In this document: piece by piece, positions 12,869 to 21,470 of the stretch | Numbering within the stretch: the stretch's first letter is position 1 | How the letters are laid out: every line of letters begins with the position of its first letter | Source of the DNA: Clostridia bacterium | GTDB lineage: Bacteria; Bacillota; Clostridia; Oscillospirales; CAG-382 | Length of the DNA stretch: 25,663 nucleotides | NCBI GenBank assembly: GCA_017560285.1 | Contig: JAFYOG010000121.1 | Location: 1-25,663, forward strand | Direction of reading: 5' to 3' | Program-made: the position numbers and the translations under genes | Notes under the pieces: model-generated | What the model was told of the DNA's origin: nothing | Seen by the model: the letters and a program-made list of their open reading frames with translations, nothing else | Databases searched by the model: none

Positions 12869-14120
12869 ATTCTGCGGCGGAAAGTGTAAAGTTGATATCT
12901 ATATATTCGCCATTGGTTAGGCGACGGTTAAAGCGGAACACGCGCATTGTAACCTTATCGCCTGCTTTGTAGTTTTCCAATACCAAATCCAAATCGTCTA
13001 ACGATTCTATTTTATTACCGCCGAATTCGGTAATGATATCAAGAACGCTTAAGCCCGCCTCGTATGCGTTGGAATTATATTCCACGTCGCCCACAAGCAA
13101 GCCTGCGGGGTATTCGCACTGAGGCTTAATGCCAAAATAAACCAAGCCGTATTCTAAATTAAACAGCGTAACGCCTATGCGGGGTTTTGCGGTTGCGATA
13201 CCGCTATCGGTAACCGGCTCGCCTGCAATAAGCTTTTTAAATATATCAACCGCATCGGTTATGGGAATGGCAAATCCTATGCCCTCGTACATTTCGTCTG
13301 CGATTTTTAGCGAGGTAATGCCGATAACGTTGCCCGACATATCGAACAAGGGGCCGCCGCTGTTGCCGGGGTTGATAGAGCAATCGGTTTGGATAAGCGT
13401 CATGGTTTTTATAACCTTACCCGAGCTGTTTGTCATATCGACCTTTCTGCCCACACCGCTTATTATGCCGCTTGTCATAGTGCCTGCCAAGGATTGGTCA
13501 TAGGGGGTACCTATGGCAAAAACAAGTTGACCTATTTTTAGGTCGTTGGAGTTGCCTATTTTTACCGCTTTAAGATTTTTGGCATCTATTTTAAGAACGG
13601 CAAGGTCGGTTACCGCATCGCTGCCCACAAGGGTTGCGGTATATTCGGTTCCGTTATAGAAAGCTACCTTTATTTCGGTTACGCTTTCGATAACGTGGTG
13701 GTTCGTGGCGATATAGCCGTTTTCGGCATCGATAACGAAGCCGCTGCCGGTGGAATAGGGTCGACCGTTAAGCAACGCTATTATGGTACAGCAGGAGGGA
13801 GAGCAATCGGAATATATGCGCGTATAATCGTTAGAATCGGTTATCACCGTTCCCCCGGAGAAGGTAAAATCAGGTACGGGATAGCTGTTATCTGCGCCGG
13901 TTTCGGGCTTCCAATTATTACCGCTATTCCCGCCGAGAACGGTATTGTTACCGTAGCCCTCACCCAAAATACGGTTAACCATAATTGCCGTTGAAACGGT
14001 AACCAGAATTACCAAAGCAGTGGCAACCGCGATAATGGCGATTATTCTTGCCTTTGCTTTGCGGCGGGGTGTATTTTGCTGATCAAAATCGGCGTTTTGC
14101 TCTTGAAAATATCCGTTCAT
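12867..14120 (-). CDS. htrA: HtrA/DegP-like membrane serine protease with PDZ domain
   Basis: Envelope quality-control protease of 417 residues. A short cytoplasmic N-terminus is followed by a membrane anchor (about 26-48) and a Gly/Asn-rich linker. The trypsin-like domain has the complete triad: H142 (IATNHHVIES), D172 (AVTDLAVLKI) and S254 (NPGNSGGPLFD). One C-terminal PDZ domain covers about 313-415 (NAYEAGLSVLDIITEFGGNKI). The ribosome binding site GGAG overlaps the stop codon region of the kinase gene, 6 bp upstream, so the two are translated from one message. Linkage to a sensor kinase recalls CssRS control of htrA in Bacillus, but here no regulator gene is present. Confidence 0.93.
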   Translation of the reverse strand: MNGYFQEQNADFDQQNTPRRKAKARIIAIIAVATALVILVTVSTAIMVNRILGEGYGNNTVLGGNSGNNWKPETGADNSYPVPDFTFSGGTVITDSNDYTRIYSDCSPSCCTIIALLNGRPYSTGSGFVIDAENGYIATNHHVIESVTEIKVAFYNGTEYTATLVGSDAVTDLAVLKIDAKNLKAVKIGNSNDLKIGQLVFAIGTPYDQSLAGTMTSGIISGVGRKVDMTNSSGKVIKTMTLIQTDCSINPGNSGGPLFDMSGNVIGITSLKIADEMYEGIGFAIPITDAVDIFKKLIAGEPVTDSGIATAKPRIGVTLFNLEYGLVYFGIKPQCEYPAGLLVGDVEYNSNAYEAGLSVLDIITEFGGNKIESLDDLDLVLENYKAGDKVTMRVFRFNRRLTNGEYIDINFTLSAAE

Positions 14121-14126
14121 ATATTA

Positions 14127-15617
14127 TTACTCCTTTATGATAATCTTCTTGGCGCGGGGGGTTACCGTTGCCAAGGACAGGTTAAACCTAAATTCGGTAT
14201 ATTCGCCCTCTACGGAAGTAACGGTAAGGTCTTCGTCGTGGTCGGCGACAGAGGTTTTTGCAATATACAAGCCCAAGCCCGTTCCGCTTTTATCCAGCCC
14301 GCGGGAGCGGTCGGTTTTATAAAATCTGTCGAAGATATGAGGAAGCTCTTCTTTGGGAATTCCCTCGCCTGTATTGCGGATAACAAACAACGCTTTTTCG
14401 GTCTTTTTGCTATCGGCAACGGTAGCAACGGTTATGGTTATTTTACCCTTGATTGGGGTGAATTTAACCGCGTTGTCCATAAGATTAAATATTACGCGGT
14501 GGATGGAATCCTTATCTGCGTTGACGAAAACATCGTCTTCGGGATTGATAAAATCTATGTCTATATCCTTTTTGCTTATTTTAGATTCCAAGGAAATAAG
14601 CACGGTGCGGGCGGTTTCGGAAAGGTTAAAATCGGTCATTTTCAGATCGGTGCCGCTTTCTAAGCGGGAAACCTCTAAAAGCGTATTAACCAAGCGGGAA
14701 AGCCTGCGAACCTCTTGGGATATTACGTTAAGATAATACCCATGCTTTTCGGGGGGGATAGTGCCGTCTAAAATGCCGTCTACAAAGCCGGAAATAGTTG
14801 TCATAGGGGTGCGTAAATCGTGGGAAACGTTGCCTATAAAGGCGTTGCGTTCATCGTCGATTTGCTTTAGGGAGGTTGCCATATTGTTGATAGCCTCGGC
14901 AAGCTCGGCTACTTCGTCCTGCCCCGTAACCTCGATTTTTTGGTTAAATCTGCCCTTGGAATAGCTTTTTGCAGCAGAGATAATTTGGCTTAAGGGTTCG
15001 GTAGTACGGCGGGAAACCACGTAAAGCGAAAGCATTGCCGCAAGGAACACCCACAGTGCCACGGTAACCGTAACTATAACTATATCCCGATTAAACACCA
15101 AGCCGGTATAATCGGTACGGCTGGAGATTACGTAAAGAGGTCTGCCGTCAGAGTATGCAACCTTATAGCTGTTAAAATGGTTCGAGGGGAACAGTCCTTC
15201 CACGGTGCTTATGGTATAATTGCCCGAGCCCGCCGACATAACGTTACGTGCTTTTTCGCTTAGATACGCCTTGCGGGAGCCGTGAAGCATTTTATCGTCG
15301 GAGGTGGATATTAAAACACCGCGGTAATCGAACAAATAAATCTCGGCACGGGAGGTATCGGAGGTGTATTCCAAAAAGCCCTGAAAGCCTGTTTCTTTAT
15401 CTAAAAATGCGGAATATATATTATCGTAACCGTTTTCCTCGATATAATTCCCCACTATATGGGCGGTACTGCCTGCAGATGCATCCATAGTTTCTTTTTG
15501 GACCATATAGCTTTCGTGGGAAATACGGGAGGATACAGCCAAAAGTATGGTGGTTATACAGCAAACCAATATTACAGTAAAGGTTGCAAGATATTTGCTG
15601 AATATACTTTTAAACAT
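14127..15617 (-). CDS. HAMP-containing membrane sensor histidine kinase
   Basis: 496 residues. Transmembrane helix about 9-30, an extracytoplasmic sensor domain (31-178), a second helix (179-201), then HAMP (202-254). The dimerisation/phosphoacceptor box is FIGNVSHDLRTPM, with H266. The ATPase domain has the N box (NLMDNAVKF, 378-386), G1 (NTGEGIP), F box (HIFDRFYK) and G2 (SGTGLGLYIAK). All catalytic motifs are intact. AAGGAGG precedes the start. The gene has its own promoter and is followed 6 bp later by htrA. Response regulator genes normally lie directly upstream, but here upstream is a bidirectional terminator and a nucleotidase gene, so the partner must be elsewhere. A role in sensing envelope or secretion stress is inferred from htrA. 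Confidence 0.93.
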   Translation of the reverse strand: MFKSIFSKYLATFTVILVCCITTILLAVSSRISHESYMVQKETMDASAGSTAHIVGNYIEENGYDNIYSAFLDKETGFQGFLEYTSDTSRAEIYLFDYRGVLISTSDDKMLHGSRKAYLSEKARNVMSAGSGNYTISTVEGLFPSNHFNSYKVAYSDGRPLYVISSRTDYTGLVFNRDIVIVTVTVALWVFLAAMLSLYVVSRRTTEPLSQIISAAKSYSKGRFNQKIEVTGQDEVAELAEAINNMATSLKQIDDERNAFIGNVSHDLRTPMTTISGFVDGILDGTIPPEKHGYYLNVISQEVRRLSRLVNTLLEVSRLESGTDLKMTDFNLSETARTVLISLESKISKKDIDIDFINPEDDVFVNADKDSIHRVIFNLMDNAVKFTPIKGKITITVATVADSKKTEKALFVIRNTGEGIPKEELPHIFDRFYKTDRSRGLDKSGTGLGLYIAKTSVADHDEDLTVTSVEGEYTEFRFNLSLATVTPRAKKIIIKE

Positions 15618-15645
15618 AATTATCCTCCTTAATTTTTATGAGGAC

Positions 15646-15674
15646 ATATTAGCATATTTTTGTGTAAATTTCAA
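15646..15674 (-). promoter_or_regulatory. Promoter of the kinase-htrA operon
   Basis: Minus strand: TTGAAA (15674-15669), 17-bp spacer, TAATAT (15651-15646), about 29 bp before the kinase start. It confirms that the operon begins at the kinase and includes no regulator gene. Confidence 0.7.
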
Positions 15675-15690
15675 GTATACATTGTAAACA

Positions 15691-15721
15691 AATAAGGCTG
15701 TTAAACCATAACAGCCTTATT
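15691..15721 (-). terminator. Terminator after the 5'-nucleotidase gene
   Basis: Perfect 12-bp stem AATAAGGCTGTT / AACAGCCTTATT with a 7-nt loop, starting 4 bp past the stop codon. TTATTTGTTTA follows on the minus strand. Confidence 0.8.
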
Positions 15722-15725
15722 TTGA

Positions 15726-17444
15726 TTATTCGATTGTTATTCTGCCCTCGGTAGAGGAATAAAGGCTGCCCAAATTGCCTTTTAAACCATCGGCTATATA
15801 GGTTATAAGAACCTGATAATCTCTAATACCATCGTCGATAAGCAGCGGATTATCGCTGAACTGGGTTATACCGCCACCGGCGCTTTTTATAAGGTGATTA
15901 TGGCTTGCAACGGTATATACGCCGTTGGGGTCTATGGGCACGTATTCGCCGTTATCGTTAAGGATAAGAACGTTTTTAACACGGCGGTTATTTCCGTTAA
16001 AGCATTTGAACATACCGTTTTCATCGAACTCTACGGCAGATTCTACCGTTGTATCCACGGTATATTTTAAGCCCGAAACGCTTTGGAAGGAGCCTTCCTC
16101 GCCAACGGCATAGCCGTTTTCTTCGTACACGTTACGCACCGAACGGCTTGCTATTTCCAAGGAATCCATAATTTCCTGCCCTGTGGCGTTAACCATACAC
16201 ATCATATTGCCAAAGGGGTGAACCGCGATTATATCGGCATAGGTAATATCCCCTGCGGGAAGGTCGGCTCGTATTCCGCCGCCGTTTACCAAGGCGATAT
16301 CTGCGCCGGTTATATAGCGGTAGGCATCGGCACAAAGGTTGCCGATGGCGGTTTCGCGGCTTCTTACAAGGCGAATGCCGTTGTTATCGGTGCAGGAAAG
16401 GGCTATATCGGATTTTGCAACCACCTTGTTGATTTCGGATTCGTATTTTGCTTTTACGGTGGCTATATAGGAATCGGTTTCGGCATCCTTTTGGGCATCC
16501 TTTTGGGCATAATCGGAAATTAGACCTGCGGTTATATATCCGTTGGCGGTGATAACGAGCTGACCAACGTTGGCAAACTTGGTGCCGGTAGAGGTTAGCA
16601 GCACGTTACTTCCCTGCTTGTTCTTTTCTATACGAGTGGGAATAGAATTGTGGGCGTGGCCGTCGATAACAGCATCTATACCGACCGTATTGTTTATAAC
16701 GTCGATAGAGCTGTAAGGGGCGCTTACCTCTAAGTCGCCCAAATGGGCAACAAGAACGATATAATCGGCGCCCAAAGATTTACATTCGTCTATATTTTTT
16801 TGAATGCATTGATAAAAATCAGTTCCGTTATTGCCTGCGGCAAAATCGTAAACGAAGCTGCCGTTTTCCATAAAATATGTAGGGGTAGACGAGGTTAAGG
16901 TTTCGGGGGTGGTGGCGCCGATAAAAGCAACGTCGGTTTCGCCGTAAGAGATAATTTTATAGGGCTTGGCGGAAGAAAGCCTGTTTTCAACCTTGCCTTT
17001 ATAGGTAATATTGCAGTTTAGATATTGGGCGTTGGATTTATTTACAAGATATTGCAATCTATCCATACCGTAATCGAATTCGTGGTTGCCGAACACGGCT
17101 ATATCGTAGCCCACGTAATTCATAATATCAACCATATATTCGCCCTGGGATACACTGCCGATAACCTCGCCCTGAACCGCATCGCCTGCATCGACAAGGC
17201 TTACGTAGGGTGTTTGCTTTAACGCCTGCTTTTTTAAAGAAGCCAAGCCCGAAAAGCCTATTTCGGTTTCGAAGGCGCAATGGATATCGTTGGTGTAAAA
17301 GATGACGATATCGTTGGTTGCAACGTCGGTTGCCGTATCGTTGGTGGCAGTATCGTTGGTAGCAACGTCGCAATTGCAATTATTGCCGCAGGAACACAAA
17401 AATACGCTTAGAACGGCAAGAATTAATGCTAAAAGCTTTTTCAT
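15726..17444 (-). CDS. Lipid-anchored 5'-nucleotidase / 2',3'-cyclic phosphodiesterase (UshA-like)
   Basis: Surface phosphoesterase expected to release nucleosides from extracellular nucleotides. 572 residues from the chosen start, which encodes MKKLLALILAVLSVFLCSC, a signal peptide with the lipidated Cys at about 17 or 19. An upstream in-frame ATG at 17465 lies inside a hairpin and is less likely. A linker of ATND-type repeats follows (about 28-45). The metallophosphatase domain has TNDIH (D53, H55), DAGD (85-88), GNHE (119-122) and DGHAHN. The C-terminal 5'-nucleotidase domain has VNGGGIRADLPAGDITYADI and the substrate-pocket block HPFGNMM. It follows aspT with a hairpin between, so read-through expression is possible. 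No separate promoter was found. Confidence 0.9.
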   Translation of the reverse strand: MKKLLALILAVLSVFLCSCGNNCNCDVATNDTATNDTATDVATNDIVIFYTNDIHCAFETEIGFSGLASLKKQALKQTPYVSLVDAGDAVQGEVIGSVSQGEYMVDIMNYVGYDIAVFGNHEFDYGMDRLQYLVNKSNAQYLNCNITYKGKVENRLSSAKPYKIISYGETDVAFIGATTPETLTSSTPTYFMENGSFVYDFAAGNNGTDFYQCIQKNIDECKSLGADYIVLVAHLGDLEVSAPYSSIDVINNTVGIDAVIDGHAHNSIPTRIEKNKQGSNVLLTSTGTKFANVGQLVITANGYITAGLISDYAQKDAQKDAETDSYIATVKAKYESEINKVVAKSDIALSCTDNNGIRLVRSRETAIGNLCADAYRYITGADIALVNGGGIRADLPAGDITYADIIAVHPFGNMMCMVNATGQEIMDSLEIASRSVRNVYEENGYAVGEEGSFQSVSGLKYTVDTTVESAVEFDENGMFKCFNGNNRRVKNVLILNDNGEYVPIDPNGVYTVASHNHLIKSAGGGITQFSDNPLLIDDGIRDYQVLITYIADGLKGNLGSLYSSTEGRITIE

Positions 17445-17452
17445 AATATACC

Positions 17453-17489
17453 CCATAAAAAGCATTGAACGAGCAAAGCCCGTTCAATG
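17453..17489 (-). terminator. Hairpin terminator between aspT and the nucleotidase gene
   Basis: 9-bp stem CATTGAACG / CGTTCAATG (17463-17489) followed by CTTTTTATGG on the minus strand. It lies 10 bp past the aminotransferase stop and just before the nucleotidase start, and may act as a partial terminator. Confidence 0.65.
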
Positions 17490-17498
17490 TGAAATTAA

Positions 17499-18737
17499 TT
17501 ATTCTGCTTTTTCTAAAATCGCAAGTCTTGCACAAACGGTAAGAAGGTCTGCCGCCTTTGCAAGCTCTTCCTGCGAGGGGAAGGAGGGCGCGATACGAAG
17601 CTGGCTGTCTTTAGGGTCTTTACCGTAGGGGAACATTGCGCCTGCGGGAGTGATAACCAAGCCTGCCTCTTTACAAAGCTCTACGGTGCGCTTTGCGGTG
17701 CCTTCGGGCAAGCAGAGGGTGAAGAAGTAACCGCCGTTGGGGGTGGTCCAGGTAACACCGTCTACACCTGCAAAGCCCTTTTCGAAGGCGCGGTAGATAA
17801 TTTCGAACTTGGGACGGATGATGTTCATATGAACCTTCATCTGTTCTACAATATCGTCGTAGCACTTAAATACCCTTGCATGGCGAAGCTGGTTAAGCTT
17901 ATCGTGGCCGATGGTTTGGATCTTTAATGCATCGAGAATGCGCTTGATATTTCTGGGGCTGGATGCGATACAGGAAATACCTGCGCCGGGATAGGTAATT
18001 TTAGAGGTGGATGCGAACTCGAAGAACATATCCTCGTTGCCGTACTTTGCAGCCTCGGCAAAGATTTCGGGAAGTTCATCGGGGGTATCGGTAAGGTCGT
18101 GAAGAACGTACGCGTTATCCCAGAATATACGGAAATCCTTTGCGGCAGGCTTTAAAGAAGCGATGCGGCGAACGGTTTCGGCAGAATAGGTACAGCCCCA
18201 AGGGTTTGCATACTTGGGAACACACCACATACCCTTAATGGTTTCGTCAGAGGCAACCAAGGATTCGATCATATCCATATCGGGGCCATCGTCGTTTAAG
18301 GGAATGTTGATCATATTAATGCCGAAAAATTCGCAGATAGCAAAGTGTCTGTCGTAGCCGGGCACGGGGCAAAGGAAGGAAATTTGTTCGTACTTGGACC
18401 AAGGCTTGCAGCCGTCCTCTACGGGGTGAAGCATAGAACGGGCAACGGTATCGTACATAAGGTTAAGGCTGGAGTTGCCGCCTACGATAATGTAATCGGA
18501 GGTAACGCCCAACATTTCGCCCAAAAGACGCTTCATTTCGTTAATGCCGTCCAAGCCGCCGTAGTTACGGCAGTCCCCGCCGGTTTCAGAGAAGCAATCT
18601 TCGTTCTTGGTGATAGCGGTAAGAATACGTTCAACGGTGGCAACCTGCTCGGGGGCGGGCTTACCGCGGGACATATCTAACTTTAAGCCAAGGGCTTTAT
18701 ATTCGTCGTACTGCTTTTGAAGTTCAATCTTGTTCAT
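17499..18737 (-). CDS. aspT: Aspartate aminotransferase, subgroup Ic (AspT/MocR-type fold)
   Basis: PLP enzyme that interconverts aspartate + 2-oxoglutarate and oxaloacetate + glutamate. 412 residues. The N-terminus LDMSRGKPAPEQ and the block NYGGLDGINEMKRLLGEML are those of the Corynebacterium-type Ic subgroup rather than the classic AspC type. The PLP lysine is K246 in FASTSKITYPGAG. FWDNAY (205-210) supplies D207 and Y210, which contact the cofactor. AGAGG precedes the start. It lies 39 bp after asnS with no terminator, so the operon pairs aspartate synthesis with asparagine tRNA charging. Substrate specificity is inferred from the subgroup. Confidence 0.88.
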   Translation of the reverse strand: MNKIELQKQYDEYKALGLKLDMSRGKPAPEQVATVERILTAITKNEDCFSETGGDCRNYGGLDGINEMKRLLGEMLGVTSDYIIVGGNSSLNLMYDTVARSMLHPVEDGCKPWSKYEQISFLCPVPGYDRHFAICEFFGINMINIPLNDDGPDMDMIESLVASDETIKGMWCVPKYANPWGCTYSAETVRRIASLKPAAKDFRIFWDNAYVLHDLTDTPDELPEIFAEAAKYGNEDMFFEFASTSKITYPGAGISCIASSPRNIKRILDALKIQTIGHDKLNQLRHARVFKCYDDIVEQMKVHMNIIRPKFEIIYRAFEKGFAGVDGVTWTTPNGGYFFTLCLPEGTAKRTVELCKEAGLVITPAGAMFPYGKDPKDSQLRIAPSFPSQEELAKAADLLTVCARLAILEKAE

Positions 18738-18776
18738 AATGAATACCTCTTTATATGGTTGTGCGGTTATGGTTTA

Positions 18777-20183
18777 TTAAAATTCTGCACTACCGGTGGT
18801 GCGGAAGAAGGGTTCTACGTCGCGGATATTTGTCATACCGGTGATATACATAATAAGACGTTCGAAGCCCAAGCCGTAGCCAGCGTGCTTTACACCGCCG
18901 TAACGGCGAAGGTCCAAATACCACCAATAATCCTCTTTGTTAAGACCCAATTCTGCAAGGCGCGCTTCCAAAACGTCAAGACGTTCCTCGCGCTGGGAAC
19001 CGCCGATAAGCTCGCCTACGCCGGGAACAAGCATATCTGCCGCGGCAACGGTTTTGTTATCGTCGTTAAGGCGCATATAGAACGCCTTAATTTCCTTGGG
19101 ATAATCGGTTACGAAAACGGGCTTGTTGAACACGGTTTCGGTAAGGTAACGTTCGTGCTCGGTTTGCAAATCGCAACCCCATTCCACGGGATAATCGAAC
19201 TTAACGCCGCTGTTCTTTAAAATTTCTACCGCTTCGGTATAGGAAACGCGAACGAAATCGCTGTTAACAAGGGCGGTTAATCGTTCGAGCAAGCCTTTAT
19301 CGATAAACTTGTTAAAGAATTCCATTTCCTCGGGGCAACGTTCCAAAACGTATTTAATAACGTATTTGGTCATTTCCTCTGCCAAGGACATATAATCCTC
19401 TAAATCGGCAAATGCGATTTCGGGCTCGATCATCCAGAACTCTGCCGCGTGGCGGGGAGTGTTGGAATTTTCGGCACGGAATGTAGGACCGAAGGTATAT
19501 ATATTAGAATATGCAAGTGCAAAGCATTCGCCCTCTAACTGACCGGAAACGGTAAGGTTTGCCGCCTTGCCGAAGAAATCCTTAGAAAAATCTACGTTAC
19601 CCTTATCGTCGCGGGGGGGATTGTTAATATCCAAGGTGGTAACGCGGAACATTTCGCCTGCGCCCTCGCAATCGCTTGCGGTGATAATGGGGGTGTTTAC
19701 GTAAACGAAGCCCTTATCGGCAAAGAAGCGGTGGATACCCTGTGCGGCAACCGAGCGAACGCGGAAAACTGCGTTGAAGGTGTTTGCACGGGGACGAAGG
19801 TGCGCGATAGAACGCAAAAATTCGAAGCTGTGGCGCTTGGGCTGAATAGGATAATCGGGAGTGGATTCGCCGGTTATTTCGATATTTCTTGCCTTAAGCT
19901 CGAAGGGCTGCTTTGCGCCGGGGGTAAGCTCTAAAACACCCTCTGCGATAATAGACGCAGGGATATTAAGCTTTGCAACCTCTTTGTAATTATCTATAAT
20001 ATCGCTTTCGAAAACGATTTGGATATTTTTAAAATAGGTGCCGTCGTTAAGCTCGATAAAGCCGAAGGCGTTGGAAGAACGGATGGTTTTGATCCAGCCG
20101 CCCAAGCGGATAGTTTGTCCGCCGTAGGTTTGCGGATTGGAATATATATCGCAAACTCGTGTTAAGGTTTCTTTAATCGCCAT
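18777..20183 (-). CDS. asnS: Asparaginyl-tRNA synthetase
   Basis: Class II aminoacyl-tRNA synthetase, 468 residues, full length. The N-terminal OB-fold anticodon-binding domain (about 17-105) has IRLGGWIKTIRSSNAFGFIELND. The class II core shows motif 2 (FGPTFRAENSNTPRHAAEFWMIEPE) and motif 3 (GLGFERLIMYITG). QREERLDVLEARL and YLDLRRYGGVKHAGYGLG are typical of AsnS rather than AspS. GGGGAGG lies upstream of the ATG. It has its own promoter with no T-box leader, since the leader is only about 25 nt, and it heads the asnS-aspT operon. Confidence 0.96.
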   Translation of the reverse strand: MAIKETLTRVCDIYSNPQTYGGQTIRLGGWIKTIRSSNAFGFIELNDGTYFKNIQIVFESDIIDNYKEVAKLNIPASIIAEGVLELTPGAKQPFELKARNIEITGESTPDYPIQPKRHSFEFLRSIAHLRPRANTFNAVFRVRSVAAQGIHRFFADKGFVYVNTPIITASDCEGAGEMFRVTTLDINNPPRDDKGNVDFSKDFFGKAANLTVSGQLEGECFALAYSNIYTFGPTFRAENSNTPRHAAEFWMIEPEIAFADLEDYMSLAEEMTKYVIKYVLERCPEEMEFFNKFIDKGLLERLTALVNSDFVRVSYTEAVEILKNSGVKFDYPVEWGCDLQTEHERYLTETVFNKPVFVTDYPKEIKAFYMRLNDDNKTVAAADMLVPGVGELIGGSQREERLDVLEARLAELGLNKEDYWWYLDLRRYGGVKHAGYGLGFERLIMYITGMTNIRDVEPFFRTTGSAEF

Positions 20184-20216
20184 ATGCCGATTTACCTCCC
20201 CAAATTAATTCATATT

Positions 20217-20245
20217 ATTATATCACCCTAAGAAACCTATTTCAA
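20217..20245 (-). promoter_or_regulatory. Promoter of asnS
   Basis: Minus strand: TTGAAA (20245-20240), 17-bp spacer, TATAAT (20222-20217), about 34 bp before the start codon. Confidence 0.8.
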
Positions 20246-20276
20246 GTATTTTTTGGTTTTTTAATATGTATTTTCG

Positions 20277-20305
20277 TTGAAAAATTAATAATAATATGCT
20301 ACAAT
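20277..20305 (+). promoter_or_regulatory. Promoter of the HAD phosphatase gene
   Basis: TTGAAA (20277-20282), 17-bp spacer, TACAAT (20300-20305), divergent from the asnS promoter. Confidence 0.7.
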
Positions 20306-20336
20306 ACGGTATATTTGTTACAAACCGAGGTAGAAA

Positions 20337-20909
20337 ATGGATTTGTATAGTATTTTTAATCCCAAAAAGGAATATTTGCGCGGCAAAAAAGCTGTTATTT
20401 TTGATATGGACGGCACGCTGATAGATTCTATGACCTATTGGCGGTTAACCGCGGGGGAGGATATTAGCAAATACCCCAGCCAGATAGAATATCTTTTTGA
20501 AAAATACAATACCGTTATAGAGCCGAAGGAAAACGCGGTGGAATTTTTGCAGGTTCTTAAAAGCAACAAAATACCTGTTGCTATTGCATCGGATACCCCC
20601 AAAAAGCTTGCCCAAGGCTTTTTGGTCAGATACGATTTTGAAGGCTTGATTGACGTTTACGTTGGCAGCGACGACGTGGGTGTATACAAGCATTTTTCTT
20701 CGGAAATCTTCATTTTGGCGGCAAAAAAGCTTGGCGTAGAGCCACAGGATTGTATTGTTTTCGAGGACAACTATACATCGGTTTTAAGCGCGGTAAACGC
20801 GGGTATGGACGTTGTAGGCGTGTTTGATAAGGAAAACGCCCATAACGAGGAAAAAATCCGCAAGGTCTGCGTTGATTATATTTATAATATGGGCGAAATG
20901 ATGAAATAA
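20337..20909 (+). CDS. HAD-superfamily hydrolase (phosphoglycolate phosphatase / beta-phosphoglucomutase-like)
   Basis: 190-residue cytoplasmic phosphatase. Motif I is IFDMDGTLIDS, with nucleophile D23 and acid/base D25. Motif II is AIASDTP (around residue 85), the motif III lysine lies near GVYKHFSSEIF, and motif IV is VFEDNYTSVLSA. The cap region is short. The substrate cannot be inferred. GAGG precedes the ATG. The gene stands alone between its own promoter and a strong terminator. Confidence 0.88.
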   Translation: MDLYSIFNPKKEYLRGKKAVIFDMDGTLIDSMTYWRLTAGEDISKYPSQIEYLFEKYNTVIEPKENAVEFLQVLKSNKIPVAIASDTPKKLAQGFLVRYDFEGLIDVYVGSDDVGVYKHFSSEIFILAAKKLGVEPQDCIVFEDNYTSVLSAVNAGMDVVGVFDKENAHNEEKIRKVCVDYIYNMGEMMK

Positions 20910-20914
20910 AAAAT

Positions 20915-20943
20915 CCGACTATGGATAACCATAGTCGGTTTTT
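20915..20943 (+). terminator. Terminator of the HAD gene
   Basis: Perfect 10-bp stem CCGACTATGG / CCATAGTCGG with an ATAA loop and a TTTTT tract. Confidence 0.9.
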
Positions 20944-21102
20944 GTTTTATGCCCCGCATGGGCCGTGCCCCCGTGAGAATGAAACCCTGCTTTGTGCAGG
21001 TGGGTGCTCTGTTTGCTACTTTAGTGCTTCCAACATCCGCTCGCAGAATGCAAGCGGGAGGCCTGCTTCACCGCAACAAAACGCCGAGCTCCCTTTCTTT
21101 CT

Positions 21103-21175
21103 TGTGGGTTTTTACACGAGGTACAGCCCGAAGGCTATGCACGCACCCCGCAGGATAACGCTTGCGCGTTCAAAT
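21103..21175 (+). repeat. 73-bp direct repeat, copy 1
   Basis: Begins TGTGGGTTTTTACACGAGG and ends GCGCGTTCAAAT. It contains the hairpins AGCC-CGAA-GGCT and AACGC-TTGC-GCGTT. Confidence 0.95.
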
Positions 21176-21331
21176 GAAAATTTCATTTTCATTTGCTAAG
21201 TTTCGTTCGCTCGCGCCGCTTCGTGATGCCCTAAAAACTGCGTTTTCAGGGAACCCCCTTCACTACGCGCGAAACTTTAAGGTGTTTAAAACAAGGCGCA
21301 TGTCCTTGTTTTAAACGAATTTTTTATTGTA

Positions 21332-21404
21332 TGTGGGTTTTTACACGAGGTACAGCCCGAAGGCTATGCACGCACCCCGCAGGATAACGCTTACGCGTTC
21401 AAAT
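21332..21404 (+). repeat. 73-bp direct repeat, copy 2
   Basis: Identical to copy 1 except A for G at 21393 (loop TTAC instead of TTGC). It is offset by 229 bp. Confidence 0.95.
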
Positions 21405-21436
21405 AAAGCTTTGCAGCTTTACGCTCGGTTTACAAA

Positions 21437-21470
21437 AAACGGAAGGGGTTTAACTTCCCCTCCCTTTTTT
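21437..21470 (-). terminator. Terminator of the DUF1292 gene
   Basis: A GC-rich near-palindrome, GGAAGGGG / CCCCTCC, is flanked by A and T runs. On the minus strand it is followed by GTTTTTT, just past the stop codon. Confidence 0.7.

Noticed and set aside
17445..17465. Upstream ATG for the 5'-nucleotidase
   Set aside because: It lies within or next to the terminator hairpin and would put seven residues before a standard lipoprotein signal peptide.
21103..21404. Possible CRISPR array from the direct repeats
   Set aside because: Only two copies, each 73 bp, with 156 bp between them, and no cas genes in the window.
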